A stretch of DNA of 64,000 bases from Ancylothrix sp036704045 (GCA_036704045.1 DATNQM010000016.1:17982-81981), one strand, 5' to 3'. Shown: positions 45,147 to 54,470, counted from the first letter of the stretch. Translations and numbers: made by a program. Notes: a model not told the origin generated them from the sequence alone.

Positions 45147-45599
45147 GGGTGGATAATTGCGTAATTTAGTTTTCGAGGTTCTATGATATGGGCCTTTTTT
45201 GATGGCCCAGATTTAATATAACAAGGCTATCTAAAATAGCATAGTTTAGTTAATATTTGTTTACATTTTTCTTATTAAAGACTTTATATAAACTTATGTA
45301 TAACCAATCAAGCAATTTTGTCAATAGATTTTAAATATCTTTTTGAGGCTGCCCAGGGGGACACGATCTCAAAACCCCAGCCAAGCTTTTGCGCCCTTCC
45401 AAGAAAAAAATCTGCCTCTGGGCCTACTATTTTTTGAGCCTAAAAAATAAAAACCTTAAAATAGTTCACTTAAAACTAGAAAAAATACTTTATCTAGGGT
45501 AAATTCTTAAACTCTATTAGTTTTATCGGGATGCTAAAATCCCCTTAATAAGGGGTAACACCCCTCTTGACAGAAAACGCTTCTTTAATGTGAAAAACT
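45147..45599. promoter_or_regulatory. psbA upstream region and 5' leader
   Basis: 450 bases between divergent psbA and the pentapeptide gene. In the psbA leader, TGGGCC (45189-45194) and GGCCCA (45204-45209) form a perfect 6-bp hairpin 43 bases before the start codon; further up is a CTATCTAAAATAGC stem (45228-45241) and a very AT-rich block to 45310 where a promoter is expected (TATGCT-like -10 on the minus strand near 45240). On the other side, CCCCTTAATAAGGGG (45541-45555) is a palindrome before the pentapeptide gene. Confidence 0.45.
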
Positions 45600-46142
45600 G
45601 TGACTCCCACACACAAAAAATTAAGTATGCTACTACTAGCGGCCACCTGCACTGTCTTGGCTGCTACCCACACCGGCTGCGGCAGTCAACAAGCTTATAT
45701 CCGCCGCCTCACCGTTACCCGACAATGCCAAGGTTGTACCCTTGAAAGAGCCAACCTCAGCAACGTAGTCCTCTCTGGTGCCAATATGAGAGGGTCAAAA
45801 CTACGCAACGCAGACCTCAAAAGCGCTAACTTATTCTCTGCCGACCTCAAAGGTGCCGACCTCAAAGGTGCTGACCTCAAAGGTGCCGACCTCAGAGGTG
45901 CAATTCTTGCCGGTGCCGACCTCAAAGGTGCCGACCTCAAAGGTGCCGACCTCAGCGGTGCTGACCTCAAAGGTGCCGACCTCACCGACGCAGACTTGGG
46001 TTATGCCGATCTCTCGGATGCTCACTTACTTAACGCGCTATTCATCGGCACTAAGCTCCAAGGAACCAACCTGGTCAGTAGTCAACTAGAAGGGGTAATT
46101 GGATTATTAACAGAAAAAAATCCTCCCAAAAATACAAACTAG
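45600..46142 (+). CDS. Exported pentapeptide-repeat protein (180 aa)
   Basis: The frame opens with GTG at 45600; an ATG at 45627 is a second option and neither has a good ribosome site. Residues 8-25 are hydrophobic and end in HTGCGS, a poor lipobox, so it may be a lipoprotein or simply secreted. Residues 45-165 are about 24 pentapeptides of the A(D/N)LxG type, many exactly ADLKG, forming a right-handed beta helix. Function of such proteins is mostly unknown. Coding DNA of the middle part is a near-perfect 15-base tandem repeat. Followed by a terminator hairpin at 46212. Confidence 0.85.
   Translation: MTPTHKKLSMLLLAATCTVLAATHTGCGSQQAYIRRLTVTRQCQGCTLERANLSNVVLSGANMRGSKLRNADLKSANLFSADLKGADLKGADLKGADLRGAILAGADLKGADLKGADLSGADLKGADLTDADLGYADLSDAHLLNALFIGTKLQGTNLVSSQLEGVIGLLTEKNPPKNTN
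45842..45985 (+). repeat. 15-base tandem repeat inside the pentapeptide gene
   Basis: About ten units of GACCTCAAAGGTGCC with few substitutions, interrupted once by a variant (45892-45915). The near-identity at third codon positions shows recent expansion at DNA level, not just selection for the pentapeptide. Confidence 0.85.
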
Positions 46143-46650
46143 GTAAACTTTAATGGTGTTGATATCACTGTAAGTTGGCTGAATTAATTTAACTGTTTTC
46201 TATCAACTAAAAAACCTGGTTTATTAAGAAACTGGGTTTCTTTTTTTTATTATCACTGGCTATATTTGTCTAAAATAGCGGTTTTTAATCATATCAAGTA
46301 CAAAAATAACTCCCCTTAATAAGGGGGGTTGGGGGGTTATTTTTGTACCTCACCAGATAGAAAAATGCTATAGAAAACAATTAATTAACCAAAAATTATT
46401 AATTCTATATCTCTTCAATTAAAATTTTTAGAACTTAAGGCAAATAATTTTAAAATTTAACCTTAATTTTGTTTTGGCCAACATGATACTCACGAGATAG
46501 TTCGATCAGTTCTCAGTATTTATACTTAAAAAGAAGCCGGTCACAACCAAAATTGATCACTATCACAATCTAGTGGGTGCGGGATCACAAGCGGGCTAAC
46601 GAAAATCCATCATACTATTATTCAATTCAAAAGTTATCCCCCCCACAGTT
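46143..46650. other. Intergenic region with terminator and CCCC/GGGG repeat
   Basis: 510 bases. Holds the pentapeptide-gene terminator (46212-46247) and CTCCCCTTAATAAGGGGGGT (46307-46326) followed by TGGGGGGTTATTTTTG, a member of the dispersed CCCC/GGGGGG family. The rest is AT-rich. No gene seen. Confidence 0.5.
46212..46247 (+). terminator. Intrinsic terminator of the pentapeptide gene
   Basis: AAACCTGGTTT (46212-46222) pairs with AAACTGGGTTT (46229-46239), with two G-U pairs, then C and eight T. Belongs to the AAACCnGGTTT hairpin family. Confidence 0.75.
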
Positions 46651-46839
46651 ATGCAATTTAATTTACGCTTAAAATTAATCGAGTTCTTACAAGAAGATTT
46701 GGGCATTTCTAATACTTCCATCGAACTTGCTCTGCGTTCACAAGAACCGCCCACCCTCCTACCGATGGTCTTGTGGCAGTATGGCTTAGTATCTATTGAA
46801 CAGCTAGAGCGAATTTTTGACTGGTTAGAAGCAGCTTAA
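46651..46839 (+). CDS. DUF2949 family protein (62 aa)
   Basis: A small helical protein with RLKLIEFLQEDLGIS and LPMVLWQYGLVSIEQLERIF, the hallmark of the cyanobacterial DUF2949 family; function unknown. It resembles one helical unit of GspE N-terminal or similar domains that read 'iPxxLwqyGLit'. Complete, with start fitting the family. Confidence 0.75.
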   Translation: MQFNLRLKLIEFLQEDLGISNTSIELALRSQEPPTLLPMVLWQYGLVSIEQLERIFDWLEAA

Positions 46840-46881
46840 CCTATCAAAAGGTGTAGGCCGGTATAGAAAATTAGCTTTTTA

Positions 46882-47838
46882 TCACCCCGGCATGACTATA
46901 GGCAATGTAAACCAAAATGTAAAGCCAAAATTAGCAGAAAGTTCAACACCAATTTCTCCCTTTAAAGACTGAATAATTTGCCGGCAAAGATAAAGTTTTA
47001 AGCCGGTGCTTGTCCCTGAGCGGTGTTGTGGTTCACGGATATACAAATCAAAAAGCTGGTTGCATTCAAATTGATTCATTTCAGAGCCATTGTTAGTAAT
47101 TGAACAACGTATCATTTTCTCTTCTACTTCAGCTTTAATTGTTACCGTTAATCCGGGGGGATTACGTTCAGCAATATGCGTTATTAAAGTTTCTAAAACC
47201 CGCTGTACTTGTACCGGCTCAGCCAACACAGGCGGTAAAGATACTGAGACAAAATTTATTAAATTAAGTTGATATTTTTCTAAAAGAGGTGCTAAATTTT
47301 TAAAAATCGTTTCCAACAAAGTCGAAAATGTCAAGGGGTTCGCTAAAACTATAGCTTTATCTTCAGAAAAATAAGTTTCTAAAAGAGCATTGATCATTTC
47401 TAAGTGACGTTTGTTACCTTGTACAAGCCGATCTACTACCGAGCGAGAAATGGAAATTATTTCATCTTGTTGCGACATTAAATGTTGAAAAAGCATCAAT
47501 GTTCCTAAAACAGAAGTCCGTAAATCATGGGCTACGGTATGTAAAATTACGTCTTTTAACCTGGTTTTTTCTGGATTGTCGCCCCAGGCTTTTGTTAAAA
47601 TTTCTTGGACTTCTTGAAAGGCTTTTTCATCTTTACAAAAATGACGTATTTTTTGCAAATCTACTTCTGACAAGGGAAAGTTTTCAATATTTTTAGAAAA
47701 ATTCACTGTCTCATTATAATCAAAATCTGTCGAAGAAAATTCCAAAGAATAATTAGAGGAAAGCTGTTTATTATCAGCATCACTCTGGGAATTATTAATG
47801 GCTTGATTTAACACAAAGTCCGAAGCATTCTCAACCAT
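46882..47838 (-). CDS. Histidine kinase-like protein with degenerate ATP-binding domain
   Basis: 318 residues from the ATG at 47838 (a TTG four codons upstream is open). Residues 1-90: unrecognised, Asn/Ser-rich. A phosphoacceptor helix reads LHTVAHDLRTSVLGTL, intact. The HATPase_c fold is recognisable by length and by GTSTGLKLYLCRQI, but the N box is LITHIAERN (usual NLLxNAxK) and the G1 box is NNGSEM (usual DxGxG), so Mg-ATP binding should be lost or weak. It may act as a phosphatase, a phosphotransfer partner or a scaffold. Divergent from the receiver-kinase at 48275. Confidence 0.75.
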   Translation of the reverse strand: MVENASDFVLNQAINNSQSDADNKQLSSNYSLEFSSTDFDYNETVNFSKNIENFPLSEVDLQKIRHFCKDEKAFQEVQEILTKAWGDNPEKTRLKDVILHTVAHDLRTSVLGTLMLFQHLMSQQDEIISISRSVVDRLVQGNKRHLEMINALLETYFSEDKAIVLANPLTFSTLLETIFKNLAPLLEKYQLNLINFVSVSLPPVLAEPVQVQRVLETLITHIAERNPPGLTVTIKAEVEEKMIRCSITNNGSEMNQFECNQLFDLYIREPQHRSGTSTGLKLYLCRQIIQSLKGEIGVELSANFGFTFWFTLPIVMPG

Positions 47839-48274
47839 GACTTTAACCAATCAGTAAAAAGATGTATCATTGATCACTGTAAGACGGCTATGGTTGTTCA
47901 ACTTCATTAGGTTGACTCATCTGATCGGGTGATTTTTTTCAGGAAGTATCCAATTTTAAAATTTCATAAAAAATCTGTCTTTTTTTACTCTATCTTGCTA
48001 CATTAATATATAGAAGTTTGGTTGTTTAGAAAGCAGGCTAAGTTTAACTCCTAAATTTACATTGATTTTCAACAAAAGCTAATCTACAATTGTTGTCGGA
48101 GATTTCAGCCAACAGTGCTAATATCTCTGGAGGATAAAAATCAAAAACAACTATTGAAAAATCTTACTTTTAAACTTCGATATTAAAGAGACTAAGTAAC
48201 CATTTTATAAAGTAGCTGATAAATTAACTTTTTTTGACAAAAAACTCCCTCTACAGAATAGGATAAACAAAGAT
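47839..48274. other. Divergent intergenic region between two signalling genes
   Basis: About 435 bases, AT-rich, presumably with both promoters. I see no strong -35/-10 pair and no palindrome. A TTTTTTGACAAAAAACTCCC segment at 48229-48248 is the best -35 candidate for the plus-strand gene. Confidence 0.35.
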
Positions 48275-49585
48275 ATGTTTGAAAAAAAGTGTGAGTTGGC
48301 AAATATTTTAATTGTAGATGACGAGCCAGAAATTGTTTGGCTTTTAACTACGGTACTTGTCGAAAAAGGCTTTAAAGTTTACCAGGCTAATGATGGCAAT
48401 TCTGCTTTAGATATCGCTTTTCTCAACAAACTAGATTTAATTTTACTAGATTTAATAATGCCGGGGATGGATGGCTATAAGGTTTGTCAGAGGCTCAAAG
48501 CTGAGGAGTTAACGAGGGAAATTCCTGTTATTTTTTTAAGCGGAAGTGATGAAACTTTTGATAAAGTCCGGGCTTTTGATGTGGGTGCAGTGGATTATAT
48601 TACAAAACCTTGGAAACTAGCCGAAGTGCTTGCTCGTGTAGAAAATCAATTAAAAATTAGCCGATTACAAATACAGCTACAGCAACAAAATCAGTTATTA
48701 CAAAAAGAAATTTTTTATCGGGAAACTGCCGAAAGTAAGTTAAAGTCGTTAAACCAACAATTAGAAGTCCTTGTGCAGGAAAGAACGACAGAACTACAAG
48801 AGCAAAATCAACAGTTAATAAATCTGCAATTTCAGTTAAAAGAATCCCTAGAAAATGAACAATCTTTGAGTCAAATAAAGTCACAACTTTTGAATACTAT
48901 TTCTCATCAGTTCCGTACTCCTTTAATGGTTATTTCCACAACTAGCGAATTACTTAAACGAAAAATTTCTCAATTTAAATCAATGGAATATGACCCTTAC
49001 TTTGAGAAAATTAATGAAGGAATTTCTCGATTTGAAGAAATGTTAGAAGATGTTTTAACTTTGGTAAAAATTAATTCTAAAACTTTGAATGTTGAACCTG
49101 TATCGCTTAATTTAACTGCGATGTGCGAAAAGTTATTAAAAAGCTATAAGCTGGGAAATCATCCGAATCACAAGTTAATTTTTATAGGTGATAATGCTCC
49201 CCTACAAACAATTGGGGCTGATCCTAATTTACTTAAAAAAGCCTTAGAGCATCTTGTTAATAATTCTATTCGTTATTCGCCGGAAGGCGGAACTATTGTT
49301 TTAGAAATAAGTTGTAGTGAAAATTATGTAACTTTATCTTTAACCGATGAGGGAATAGGCATACCTAAATTTGACCAAGATAAAGTTTTTGAAATTTTTT
49401 ATCGGGCTAGTAATACAAGTTTAATACCAGGAAGTCCTGGGTCTGGATTGGGTTTATCTATTGTAAAATGGGTTATAGAAAATCACGGCGGAACTTTAAA
49501 AATTATCAGTGAAGAAAATCAAGGAACAACTGTTAATATTTTGCTGCCTTTAAACCATTTTATATCCGAAAAAATTAAAGAGTAA
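48275..49585 (+). CDS. Response-regulator-fused histidine kinase (REC-HisKA-HATPase)
   Basis: 436 residues. Receiver domain 10-128: acidic pair DDEPE, phosphoacceptor Asp in LILLDLIMPGMDG, conserved Ser in FLSGSDE and Lys in YITKPWK. A Gln-rich coiled coil (130-205) leads to the phosphoacceptor helix NTISHQFRTPLMV and a complete HATPase_c (HLVNNSIRYSPEGG, DEGIGIP, GSGLGLSIVKWV). The receiver-first layout means an upstream signal controls the kinase. Divergent from the degenerate kinase at 46882, a possible partner (inference). Confidence 0.88.
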   Translation: MFEKKCELANILIVDDEPEIVWLLTTVLVEKGFKVYQANDGNSALDIAFLNKLDLILLDLIMPGMDGYKVCQRLKAEELTREIPVIFLSGSDETFDKVRAFDVGAVDYITKPWKLAEVLARVENQLKISRLQIQLQQQNQLLQKEIFYRETAESKLKSLNQQLEVLVQERTTELQEQNQQLINLQFQLKESLENEQSLSQIKSQLLNTISHQFRTPLMVISTTSELLKRKISQFKSMEYDPYFEKINEGISRFEEMLEDVLTLVKINSKTLNVEPVSLNLTAMCEKLLKSYKLGNHPNHKLIFIGDNAPLQTIGADPNLLKKALEHLVNNSIRYSPEGGTIVLEISCSENYVTLSLTDEGIGIPKFDQDKVFEIFYRASNTSLIPGSPGSGLGLSIVKWVIENHGGTLKIISEENQGTTVNILLPLNHFISEKIKE

Positions 49586-49639
49586 ACAAACTTACTCATG
49601 GTAAATAAATATATTAAATTTATACAATGAAGTGTCGGT

Positions 49640-50428
49640 TTATTTTTTTAAGGCATCTATTTCTAATCTTACCATTTTGACGCTACTGTTCCCCTCTGGA
49701 TCTAGGGGATAATAACTTAAATAAAGATTAACAATTTCATTGATAAATTCTTCACGTTTTTCTTGGGGAAGATGTTGTGTATAGGGCATTCCGGTAGTGC
49801 GTATCCAACCGGCCAATCCCTCAGCACCACTATGGATAGCATTTTTTGGAACTAAATTTAAACTGACTATTTCAAAACCACATTCTTCTAGCCATTTTTT
49901 ATATTCTTCTACACCATAAAAATGCCAAGGTTCAACAAAATCTTTAAAATAATTCTGCCAACGTTCTTTTTTAATTACTTCAAAAATAACCGCCTGAATA
50001 TAATCAATATTGCCTTTGCCGCCGCAGGATGTAAATAACCTTCCGCCTTTTCGTAAAGCTTTATTTGCCCCTCTTAGAAAGGCAAAATGATTGTCTACCC
50101 AGTGCAAAGCAGCATTAGAAAATACAATGTCAAATTCTTTTTCTACAACAATTTGTCGAGCATCCATACAGGAAAATTCAAGGTGCGGAAACTCTGTTTT
50201 TGTAAAGGTAGATTGAGCATAACTAATCATGTCTTTTGAGCTATCTATGCCCAAAATATAGCCGGTGGAAAGAGCGCGAGAAATTTCTGCCGTAATTTTT
50301 CCCTCCCCGCAACCAACGTCTAAAATTCTCTCGTTTCCTGTTAAATTTAACCGGCCAATTAATTCTCTTGCCCACGATAATTGAGCGGCTGAATTTTTGG
50401 CATAATCTTCTGGATTCCATTTAAACAT
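49640..50428 (-). CDS. SAM-dependent methyltransferase (trans-aconitate methyltransferase-like)
   Basis: 262 residues from the ATG at 50428, which has AAGG about 9 bases upstream and starts the family motif FKWNPEDYAKNSAAQLSWA; the open frame runs 37 codons further but overlaps msrA. Class I methyltransferase: motif I ILDVGCGEGKI, motif II GIDSSKDMI, motif IV FDIVFSNAALHWV. The N-terminal W-x-PxxY and SNAALHWV are as in Tam (trans-aconitate 2-methyltransferase); substrate not certain. 60 bases downstream of msrA, same strand. Confidence 0.85.
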   Translation of the reverse strand: MFKWNPEDYAKNSAAQLSWARELIGRLNLTGNERILDVGCGEGKITAEISRALSTGYILGIDSSKDMISYAQSTFTKTEFPHLEFSCMDARQIVVEKEFDIVFSNAALHWVDNHFAFLRGANKALRKGGRLFTSCGGKGNIDYIQAVIFEVIKKERWQNYFKDFVEPWHFYGVEEYKKWLEECGFEIVSLNLVPKNAIHSGAEGLAGWIRTTGMPYTQHLPQEKREEFINEIVNLYLSYYPLDPEGNSSVKMVRLEIDALKK

Positions 50429-50487
50429 AGCTAACATCCTTTTTGTTTTCTCTCGTACCCAGGCAAAAGCCCAGGTACGAATCATAA

Positions 50488-51141
50488 TTAAGCTTGAGCA
50501 GTAGCGGGATAACAAACTTTTGTGCCACCTAAACCACAATATCCATTGGGATTTTTTGCCAAATATTGCTGATGGTAAGCTTCCGCATAATAATATTCTG
50601 GTGCCTCGATAATTTCAGTTGTAATTGACCCATAACCGGCACTTTGTAGAGCCTTTTCATAGGCTTTTTTTGAAGCTTCAGCTAAGGTTTTTTGGGCTTC
50701 GGAATAAACATATATTCCTGAACGATACTGCGTCCCCACATCATTTCCTTGGCGCATTCCTTGAGTTGGATTGTGACTTTCCCAAAAAACTTTTAGTAAG
50801 TCTTCGTAACTAATAAGTTTTGGATCAAATACCACGCGAACTACCTCATTATGACCAGTCATACCGCTACAAACTTCTTCATAAGTTGGGTTAGGAGTAT
50901 AACCGGCAGCATAGCCCACAGAGGTAGAAAATACACCTTTTTGTTGCCAAAATTTACGCTCTGCACCCCAAAAACAACCTAAACCAAACATTGCAATTTC
51001 TAACCCATCAGGATAAGGCGGTTTAAGGGAATTACCATTAACAAAATGTTTTGCTGGCACCGGCATTTCTTCAGTACGTCCGGGTAACGCCTCTGCCGGT
51101 TTAGGCATACTTGCTTTTTTGCCAAATCCAAATAACACCAT
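50488..51141 (-). CDS. msrA: Peptide-methionine (S)-S-oxide reductase
   Basis: 217 residues from the ATG at 51141; the open frame extends 28 codons into low-complexity Lys/Cys sequence with no ribosome site. Reduces S-methionine sulfoxide in oxidised proteins. Active-site motif GLGCFWGAERKFW; conserved GYAAGYTPNPTYEEVCSGMTGHNEVV; C-terminal GYCGLGGTKVCYP supplies resolving cysteines. About 45 residues precede the catalytic core (MVLFGFGKKASMP), as in other cyanobacterial MsrA. Followed by the methyltransferase gene. Confidence 0.96.
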   Translation of the reverse strand: MVLFGFGKKASMPKPAEALPGRTEEMPVPAKHFVNGNSLKPPYPDGLEIAMFGLGCFWGAERKFWQQKGVFSTSVGYAAGYTPNPTYEEVCSGMTGHNEVVRVVFDPKLISYEDLLKVFWESHNPTQGMRQGNDVGTQYRSGIYVYSEAQKTLAEASKKAYEKALQSAGYGSITTEIIEAPEYYYAEAYHQQYLAKNPNGYCGLGGTKVCYPATAQA

Positions 51142-51311
51142 TTCTTCTAACTCTAATTTTTGAGATGTGCTTTTACATTTCTTAATATAACATTTAATAA
51201 AAAAAATGTCCTTTCCAGGAAACATCCTTTTTGGTGTTTTTTGATTGTGCTACAGTCAGCAAACTTGCTTAGAAACGAATCTTTTTCCTTGCCTTACAAA
51301 ACCTTTCTATA

Positions 51312-51362
51312 AAAAACCGGCTTTCTTCTGTAGCCGTAGTCGGCACAAAAAAACCGGTTTTT
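51312..51362. terminator. Hairpin between cysK and msrA
   Basis: AAAAACCGG (51312-51320) pairs with CCGGTTTTT (51354-51362) and an inner AGCCGTAGTCGGC stem lies in the loop. Probably ends the cysK transcript. Confidence 0.5.
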
Positions 51363-51383
51363 AAAGCCATAGAAAGGGCCGAT

Positions 51384-52343
51384 TTAATGAATAGCAGCCT
51401 CAAGGGCTTCTAAGTCTTGAAACATCGGTGTGCTGAGGTAGCGTTCGCCAAAACTAGGCTGCACCATCACAATTAAACGACCTTTATTTTCGGGACGTTG
51501 GCCAACTTTAATGGCCGCAGCAAGGGCAGCACCAGAAGAAATGCCCGATAGCAAACCTTCCTCGCGGGCCAAACGTCGGCCATAGGCCATTGAATCTTCA
51601 TCACTGACGGCAATCACTTCATCAATTAAATCAACGTGCAAGACTTCCGGCACAAAACCGGCCCCAATTCCCTGAATTTTATGGGCCCCCGGATAACCTC
51701 CAGAAAGCACCGCACTTTTTTGCGGTTCAACAGCAATCACTTGAAAACTTGGCTTTCTGGCCTTGATCACTTCTCCAATGCCGGTAATGGTACCGCCGGT
51801 GCCAACTCCTGCAACTAAAATATCAACTTCTCCATCTGTATCTGCCCAAATCTCCTCAGCTGTAGTTAATCGGTGAATTTGAGGATTAGCAGGATTACGG
51901 AATTGTTGCAACATATAAGCATTGGGAGTTGTGGCCACAATTTGCTCTGCACGCGCAATAGCGCCACGCATTCCCTCGGTACCAGGGGTAAGTTCAACTC
52001 TGGCGCCATAGGCTTTGAGCATCGCCCGCCGTTCCGAACTCATCGTTTCAGGCATGGTTAAAACAAGTTGATAGCCTTTGGCCGCTGCTACCATCGCTAG
52101 GGCAATGCCGGTGTTTCCTGATGTGGGTTCCACTAAAATAGTTTGGCCTGGGGCAATTTTACCGGCTTCTTCAGCAGCAGAAATCATGCTTGCACCAATA
52201 CGATCTTTCACCGATGCCGCCGGGTTCATTCCTTCAAGTTTGACAACAATTCTCGCCACACATCCTTCGGCTTGAGGGATGCGATTAAGCTGTACCAAAG
52301 GCGTGCGCCCAATTAATTCCGAAATATCACGAGCTATCCGCAT
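51384..52343 (-). CDS. cysK: Cysteine synthase A (O-acetylserine sulfhydrylase)
   Basis: 319 residues from the ATG at 52343, giving the usual start RIARDISELIGRTPLVQLN; an in-frame ATG at 52391 adds 16 residues (TTNPTKTQNKFPKTV) and cannot be ruled out. PLP enzyme making cysteine from O-acetylserine and sulfide. PLP Lys in NPAASVKDRIG, phosphate loop TSGNTGIALA and GVGTGGTITGIG, C-terminal EEGLLSGISSGAA. Divergent from a Crp-family regulator 390 bases away. Confidence 0.95.
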   Translation of the reverse strand: MRIARDISELIGRTPLVQLNRIPQAEGCVARIVVKLEGMNPAASVKDRIGASMISAAEEAGKIAPGQTILVEPTSGNTGIALAMVAAAKGYQLVLTMPETMSSERRAMLKAYGARVELTPGTEGMRGAIARAEQIVATTPNAYMLQQFRNPANPQIHRLTTAEEIWADTDGEVDILVAGVGTGGTITGIGEVIKARKPSFQVIAVEPQKSAVLSGGYPGAHKIQGIGAGFVPEVLHVDLIDEVIAVSDEDSMAYGRRLAREEGLLSGISSGAALAAAIKVGQRPENKGRLIVMVQPSFGERYLSTPMFQDLEALEAAIH

Positions 52344-52731
52344 AACAGTTTTGGGGAATTTATTTTGTGTTTTGGTTGGGTTAGTAGTCATTCACTACCA
52401 ACCATTTTGATTACATTGTGGTCAAACGCAGGCGGTCGTTTCGCTTTTGAAACAAATCTTGTTACCTATAGCCGTTTGTAAGGCTCTGGCCCCACGATTG
52501 GCTGGCCGGCGGCAATCAACCTTATTTTTTATGATAATACGGTTCTTCGATAGATTTTAAGGTTTTTGCTTGACGTTGACTGTCTCGGTGTGACATACTT
52601 CTTGTCATTGCATTTAATCCGGTATCTTTACCGAGAAACCGTAGTTAATTTGGCAAAGTCATTTTTTTGACCTATCAAAGCATTTTTTGCTTCTATAAAA
52701 AAGAGTTAAAAAATTAAGGAGAAATAACGGA
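52344..52731. other. Divergent intergenic region between cysK and the Crp-family gene
   Basis: About 390 bases. Candidate control sequence: TTTACCGAGAAACCGTAG near 52625 and TGACGTTGACTGTCTCGGTGTGACA around 52571-52595 with imperfect TGTxx...xxACA symmetry, but no clean Crp/NtcA box (GTAN8TAC) was found by eye. AAGGAG lies 10 bases before the Crp-family start. Confidence 0.4.
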
Positions 52732-53316
52732 ATGTACACACTTTTAAATAGCCCCCCTGTAATAGAAACAGAGTATAAATTTAATCGGCGATCTTTATTA
52801 CCGTTAAGAGTAAATGAACTCTGGCAAATTAAATCAGGAGTGGTGCGTACTTTTACTTGGGGTGAAGACGGAAATGTGATTCACTTAGGACTATGGGGGG
52901 CTGGAGATATCATCGGGAAACCGCTATCAAAAGCAAATCCTTATAATATTGAATGTATGACGCCGGTGGAAGCAAAACTATTACCCGTTTCCCAATGGGA
53001 CAAAATTATTCCCGCCTTAATTGAGCATAACCAGCGCTTAGAAGAATTTTTAGAACTACGGCAGTGCAAACCAATGGATATTGCCTTGCTCAAATTATTA
53101 ACATGGTTGTCTAAAAGATTTGGTCGCGCCGTTGCCGAAGGACAATTAATTGACTTACGTTTAACTCATCAAGAATTAGCAGAAATGATAGGTTCAAATC
53201 GAGTTACAGTAACAAGAATGCTGAATAACTTTGAAAAACAAGGATTAATTTGCCGGGGTTCTCGTAGTGTGATTGTTGTCCCTGAACCAACCCCCCTTTG
53301 GCATTACGAAATTTAA
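52732..53316 (+). CDS. Crp/Fnr-family transcriptional regulator
   Basis: 194 residues. N-terminal cyclic-nucleotide-binding-like beta barrel (LWQIKSGVVRTFTWGEDGN ... LGLWGAGDIIG), a dimerisation helix, and a C-terminal winged helix (LTHQELAEMIGSNRVTVTRMLNNFE). The barrel is short, without the cAMP-pocket Arg-Ser pair I would expect, so the ligand is unknown. Its position opposite cysK recalls CysR, the sulfur-starvation Crp-family regulator of Synechococcus; this is inference from context. Good ribosome site AAGGAG. Confidence 0.85.
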   Translation: MYTLLNSPPVIETEYKFNRRSLLPLRVNELWQIKSGVVRTFTWGEDGNVIHLGLWGAGDIIGKPLSKANPYNIECMTPVEAKLLPVSQWDKIIPALIEHNQRLEEFLELRQCKPMDIALLKLLTWLSKRFGRAVAEGQLIDLRLTHQELAEMIGSNRVTVTRMLNNFEKQGLICRGSRSVIVVPEPTPLWHYEI

Positions 53317-53553
53317 GTCAAAAACTGATAGATGCTCTATTTTATACAGCAAAAAAACTAACTGTATTAATCCTTGGTATCTAAGCCTAAATTTTTAGGA
53401 AAAAGAAATTGCTCAAGCTTTGTATAGAGAAATAAACGAATAAATCGCCAAACAAGCATTGAGCATTTTAGATATACCATTTTTAACTTATGCAAAAGCT
53501 TTTATGGCACAATGTAGCTAATTAAAAACATCTAATTTGCCAATACTTACCGT

Positions 53554-54321
53554 TCAAGCTTCTTTAAAAAAACGGATAATTTCGCGGGCATGGTTTAAAA
53601 ATTGTCCGTCTGTACTGATTTGAGCAATAGCATTTTGAGCGTCTCTTGCTAACTGGATATGTTCGGCTTGGTTTGTGGATCGGTGGTTTTCTAAGGCAGC
53701 CGCTAAACGAGTTAATTCTGTTTGCATTGCTTCCCACTGTCGCTGTTGAGATGCTACAAAAGAAGTTGGATATTCTGGATTTAATTGTTCTGAGATTTCC
53801 TTAACTTTTAATTCCAATTCACTAAACCGGCTGCGGAGTTCCATAATATCTTCGCGGGGATATAAAAATTGACTGCGAATCATAGTTAAACGCATCGCTA
53901 AATATTTGTAAGCGCGGACTGCGGGGCGGAGAATTGTTAATAGCAAAGCAGCAGCAGAACTAATGTAGCCAACTTTGCTTATCCCTGTTACGGCTAGGGT
54001 ATAAAGCGCAATAGCTGACAAAAGGTGAAGCGCAATAGCTATCCAAAATGAGCGATTAGCTAAGGTTTTAACATAATTGATTTGCTTCTGATCAACGGGA
54101 ATATTTTTTGCTTTTGATTCTGCGGCTTCTGCTAAAACTGATTTAGATTCAAAATGAATATTCCAAGGAACTGTAACGATGAGAAATAACCATTCAAAAG
54201 TAGCAGCGCCTATTACCCAATCTAAGAAGTTTCCAGAAGGGATCTGTAACCATTGCAGAATGGCGTAAACTAACAAAATTAAAATCCCAAAAATAACGCT
54301 AAAACCGGTAAAATTATACAT
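53554..54321 (-). CDS. Membrane protein with four helices and C-terminal coiled coil (255 aa)
   Basis: Hydrophobic helices at about 5-25, 33-52, 93-113 and 118-138, then a soluble charged region with a heptad-like coil (150-255; LRSRFSELELKVKEISEQL). No known motif recognised. Between a Crp-family gene and fabG, both more than 200 bases away, so it probably stands alone. Confidence 0.65.
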   Translation of the reverse strand: MYNFTGFSVIFGILILLVYAILQWLQIPSGNFLDWVIGAATFEWLFLIVTVPWNIHFESKSVLAEAAESKAKNIPVDQKQINYVKTLANRSFWIAIALHLLSAIALYTLAVTGISKVGYISSAAALLLTILRPAVRAYKYLAMRLTMIRSQFLYPREDIMELRSRFSELELKVKEISEQLNPEYPTSFVASQQRQWEAMQTELTRLAAALENHRSTNQAEHIQLARDAQNAIAQISTDGQFLNHAREIIRFFKEA

Positions 54322-54470
54322 TTGAACTTCCCTTGAGGTGTGTTCTTCTAATTTTGAATAAATTTTGCCGAGAAAATAGATAGTATGTGACAGTTAGCAA
54401 AGTTTCATAAACTCAAGGGATGTAAATTTATGGAATCTTGGTTAGAAAATTTCGTGATAATAAATGCTAA

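Noticed and set aside
45695..46089. Minus-strand and shifted frames in the pentapeptide gene
   Set aside because: Shadows of the 15-base tandem repeat; the sequences are simple repeats such as RSAPL.
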